A stretch of 64,000 bases of DNA, from contig NZ_JAHKQL010000037.1 of the NCBI RefSeq assembly GCF_018861005.1, forward strand, positions 62,001 through 126,000. Reading direction: 5' to 3'. Below are positions 63,184 through 64,000 of this stretch, piece after piece. Both the position numbers and the translations under genes were made by a program. Numbering within the stretch: position 1 is the stretch's first letter; each line of letters begins with the position of its first letter. The notes below the pieces were generated by a model. The model saw only the letters and a list, made by a program, of their open reading frames with translations, was not told the DNA's origin and ran no database searches. Source of the DNA: Polaribacter vadi (GTDB lineage: Bacteria > Bacteroidota > Bacteroidia > Flavobacteriales > Flavobacteriaceae).

Positions 63184-64000
63184 ATGGCTTTAACAATAAA
63201 AGAACAACTTAGCAGTCCTGGTGGCATTCTTAAGTTTTTAGTAAAGTATAATACAATATTCATTTTTATTTTATTAGTGATTTTTTCGGCACTAATTTCA
63301 GATGTATTTTTTACCTCTGTAAACCTTTCTAACTTATTAAAACAAGTGTCTGGTATTGGTATTATCAGTATTGGTATGCTCATTGTAATTCTTACAGGTG
63401 GTATAGATTTATCTGTAGGTTCTATGGTAGCTTTATTAGCGGTTACCTTTGCTATTTTAGTTAATATTTTTGCATTACCATTGGCAATTTTAATGACAAT
63501 AATTATTGGCTTTGGTTTAGGAAGTATTTCTGGCTATTTGGTTGCGTACCAAAAAATGGCTCCATTTGTGGCTACGTTAGCTTTAATGACAATTGCAAGA
63601 GGGTTAAGTTTTATTTACTCTAAAGGTTCGCCTGTTACATTTACAACTGTTGGTGGTAAATTTATGTCAGATTTTGCAAATAATTCCACTTTACGTATTC
63701 CTAATATTGCTATTGTATTTTTTATCATTGTAATCTGTGCTATGGTTATGTTGCGTTACAATGTTTTTGGTAGATTAGTAATTGCCATTGGTAGTAACGA
63801 AGAAGCCTCTCGTTTATCTGGTATAAAAGTAAATAAATACAAGTTTTTAGTATATGCAATTTCTGGAGCTTTGGCTGCAACTGCTGCAATTATTGTTGCT
63901 TCTAGAACCAATTTAGGATCGCCAAATATGGGTATGGCTTGGGAGTTAGATGCCATTGCTGCAGTAGTAATTGGTGGAGCAAGTTTAAATGGTGGAAAAG
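63184..64000 (+). CDS. Sugar ABC transporter permease (RbsC-like), 3' partial
   Basis: A membrane permease running off the window end; 272 codons are visible from the ATG at 63184 (ALTIKEQLSSPGGILKF). It has several helices and the CUT2 permease motifs LTGGIDLSVGSMVAL and AIGSNEEASRLSGIKV, and the EAA-like loop near WELDAIAAVVIGGASLNGG. It starts 24 bases after the ATPase gene. Together with it the operon forms a high-affinity sugar importer. Confidence 0.93.
   Translation, partial: MALTIKEQLSSPGGILKFLVKYNTIFIFILLVIFSALISDVFFTSVNLSNLLKQVSGIGIISIGMLIVILTGGIDLSVGSMVALLAVTFAILVNIFALPLAILMTIIIGFGLGSISGYLVAYQKMAPFVATLALMTIARGLSFIYSKGSPVTFTTVGGKFMSDFANNSTLRIPNIAIVFFIIVICAMVMLRYNVFGRLVIAIGSNEEASRLSGIKVNKYKFLVYAISGALAATAAIIVASRTNLGSPNMGMAWELDAIAAVVIGGASLNGGK

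Overview
The window looks like chromosome from a low-GC (roughly 30%) member of the Flavobacteriaceae (Bacteroidota), probably marine and close to Polaribacter or Tenacibaculum. The genus is inferred. Supporting signs are the fused CcoNO oxidase subunit, a type IX secretion (T9SS) C-terminal sorting domain, many lipoproteins, DUF6266 and DUF6515 proteins, TAnnTTTG-type -7 promoter boxes, and scarce Shine-Dalgarno sequences. I see no rRNA, tRNA, CRISPR array, transposase or integrase gene.

Region by region: (1) 1-5811 is a cbb3 cytochrome oxidase operon, ccoNO (5' end outside the window), a 55-aa ccoQ, ccoP, ccoG, ccoH and a SafE/DsbD_2-like membrane protein. (2) 5907-8610 is a gas-sensing module: a stand-alone receiver, a heme-binding H-NOX protein and a PAS-GAF histidine kinase. 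A LytTR response regulator and a large T9SS-exported DUF4114 protein follow (8730-11996). (3) 12035-23985 is an exopolysaccharide locus with a TPR/beta-barrel outer-membrane protein, a flippase, a GT4 glycosyltransferase, a membrane-anchored GH5-like hydrolase, an Ig-like secreted protein, a 1029-aa GT-C-like membrane protein, and a receiver domain fused to a polyprenyl-phosphate-sugar-synthase-like GT2. (4) 24233-31902 holds the tesA-like esterase divergent from a LolD/FtsX-type ABC transporter, a DJ-1/PfpI protein, an AraC regulator, and an HxlR regulator divergent from a nitroreductase with several ACTAT/ATAGT inverted repeats between them. (5) 31903-32915 is a decayed, gene-poor stretch. 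(6) 32820-39226 is an RND efflux operon with its own MarR/GbsR-type regulator, an operator-like palindrome and a strong terminator. (7) 39409-44816 carries a KefF/KefC-like pair, a DUF1566 lipoprotein, an Lrp/AsnC regulator and a TauE-like exporter.

(8) 44813-52990 is accessory DNA in which every gene is on the minus strand: two tandem aspartyl-protease-like lipoproteins, a DUF4932-like protein, a LuxR regulator, an HExxH metallopeptidase and small membrane or secreted orphans. Several genes are separated by structured imperfect inverted repeats whose ends resemble integron attC cores, so this may be a cassette array without an integrase. (9) 53319-54698 is a small excisionase-like HTH plus DUF6266 unit with long inverted repeats. 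(10) 54999-58490 holds an orphan secreted protein, a DUF6515 protein, tandem 185-bp repeats and a second, gene-less copy of the DUF6515 upstream region. (11) 58660-64000 is a sugar-uptake locus: a NUDIX-type regulator divergent from an outer-membrane barrel protein, a ribose-type binding lipoprotein, the two-domain ATPase and a permease cut by the window end.

The points most worth following up are the receiver-glycosyltransferase fusion inside a Pel-like polysaccharide locus, the attC-like cassette region, and the H-NOX module beside the cbb3 oxidase.
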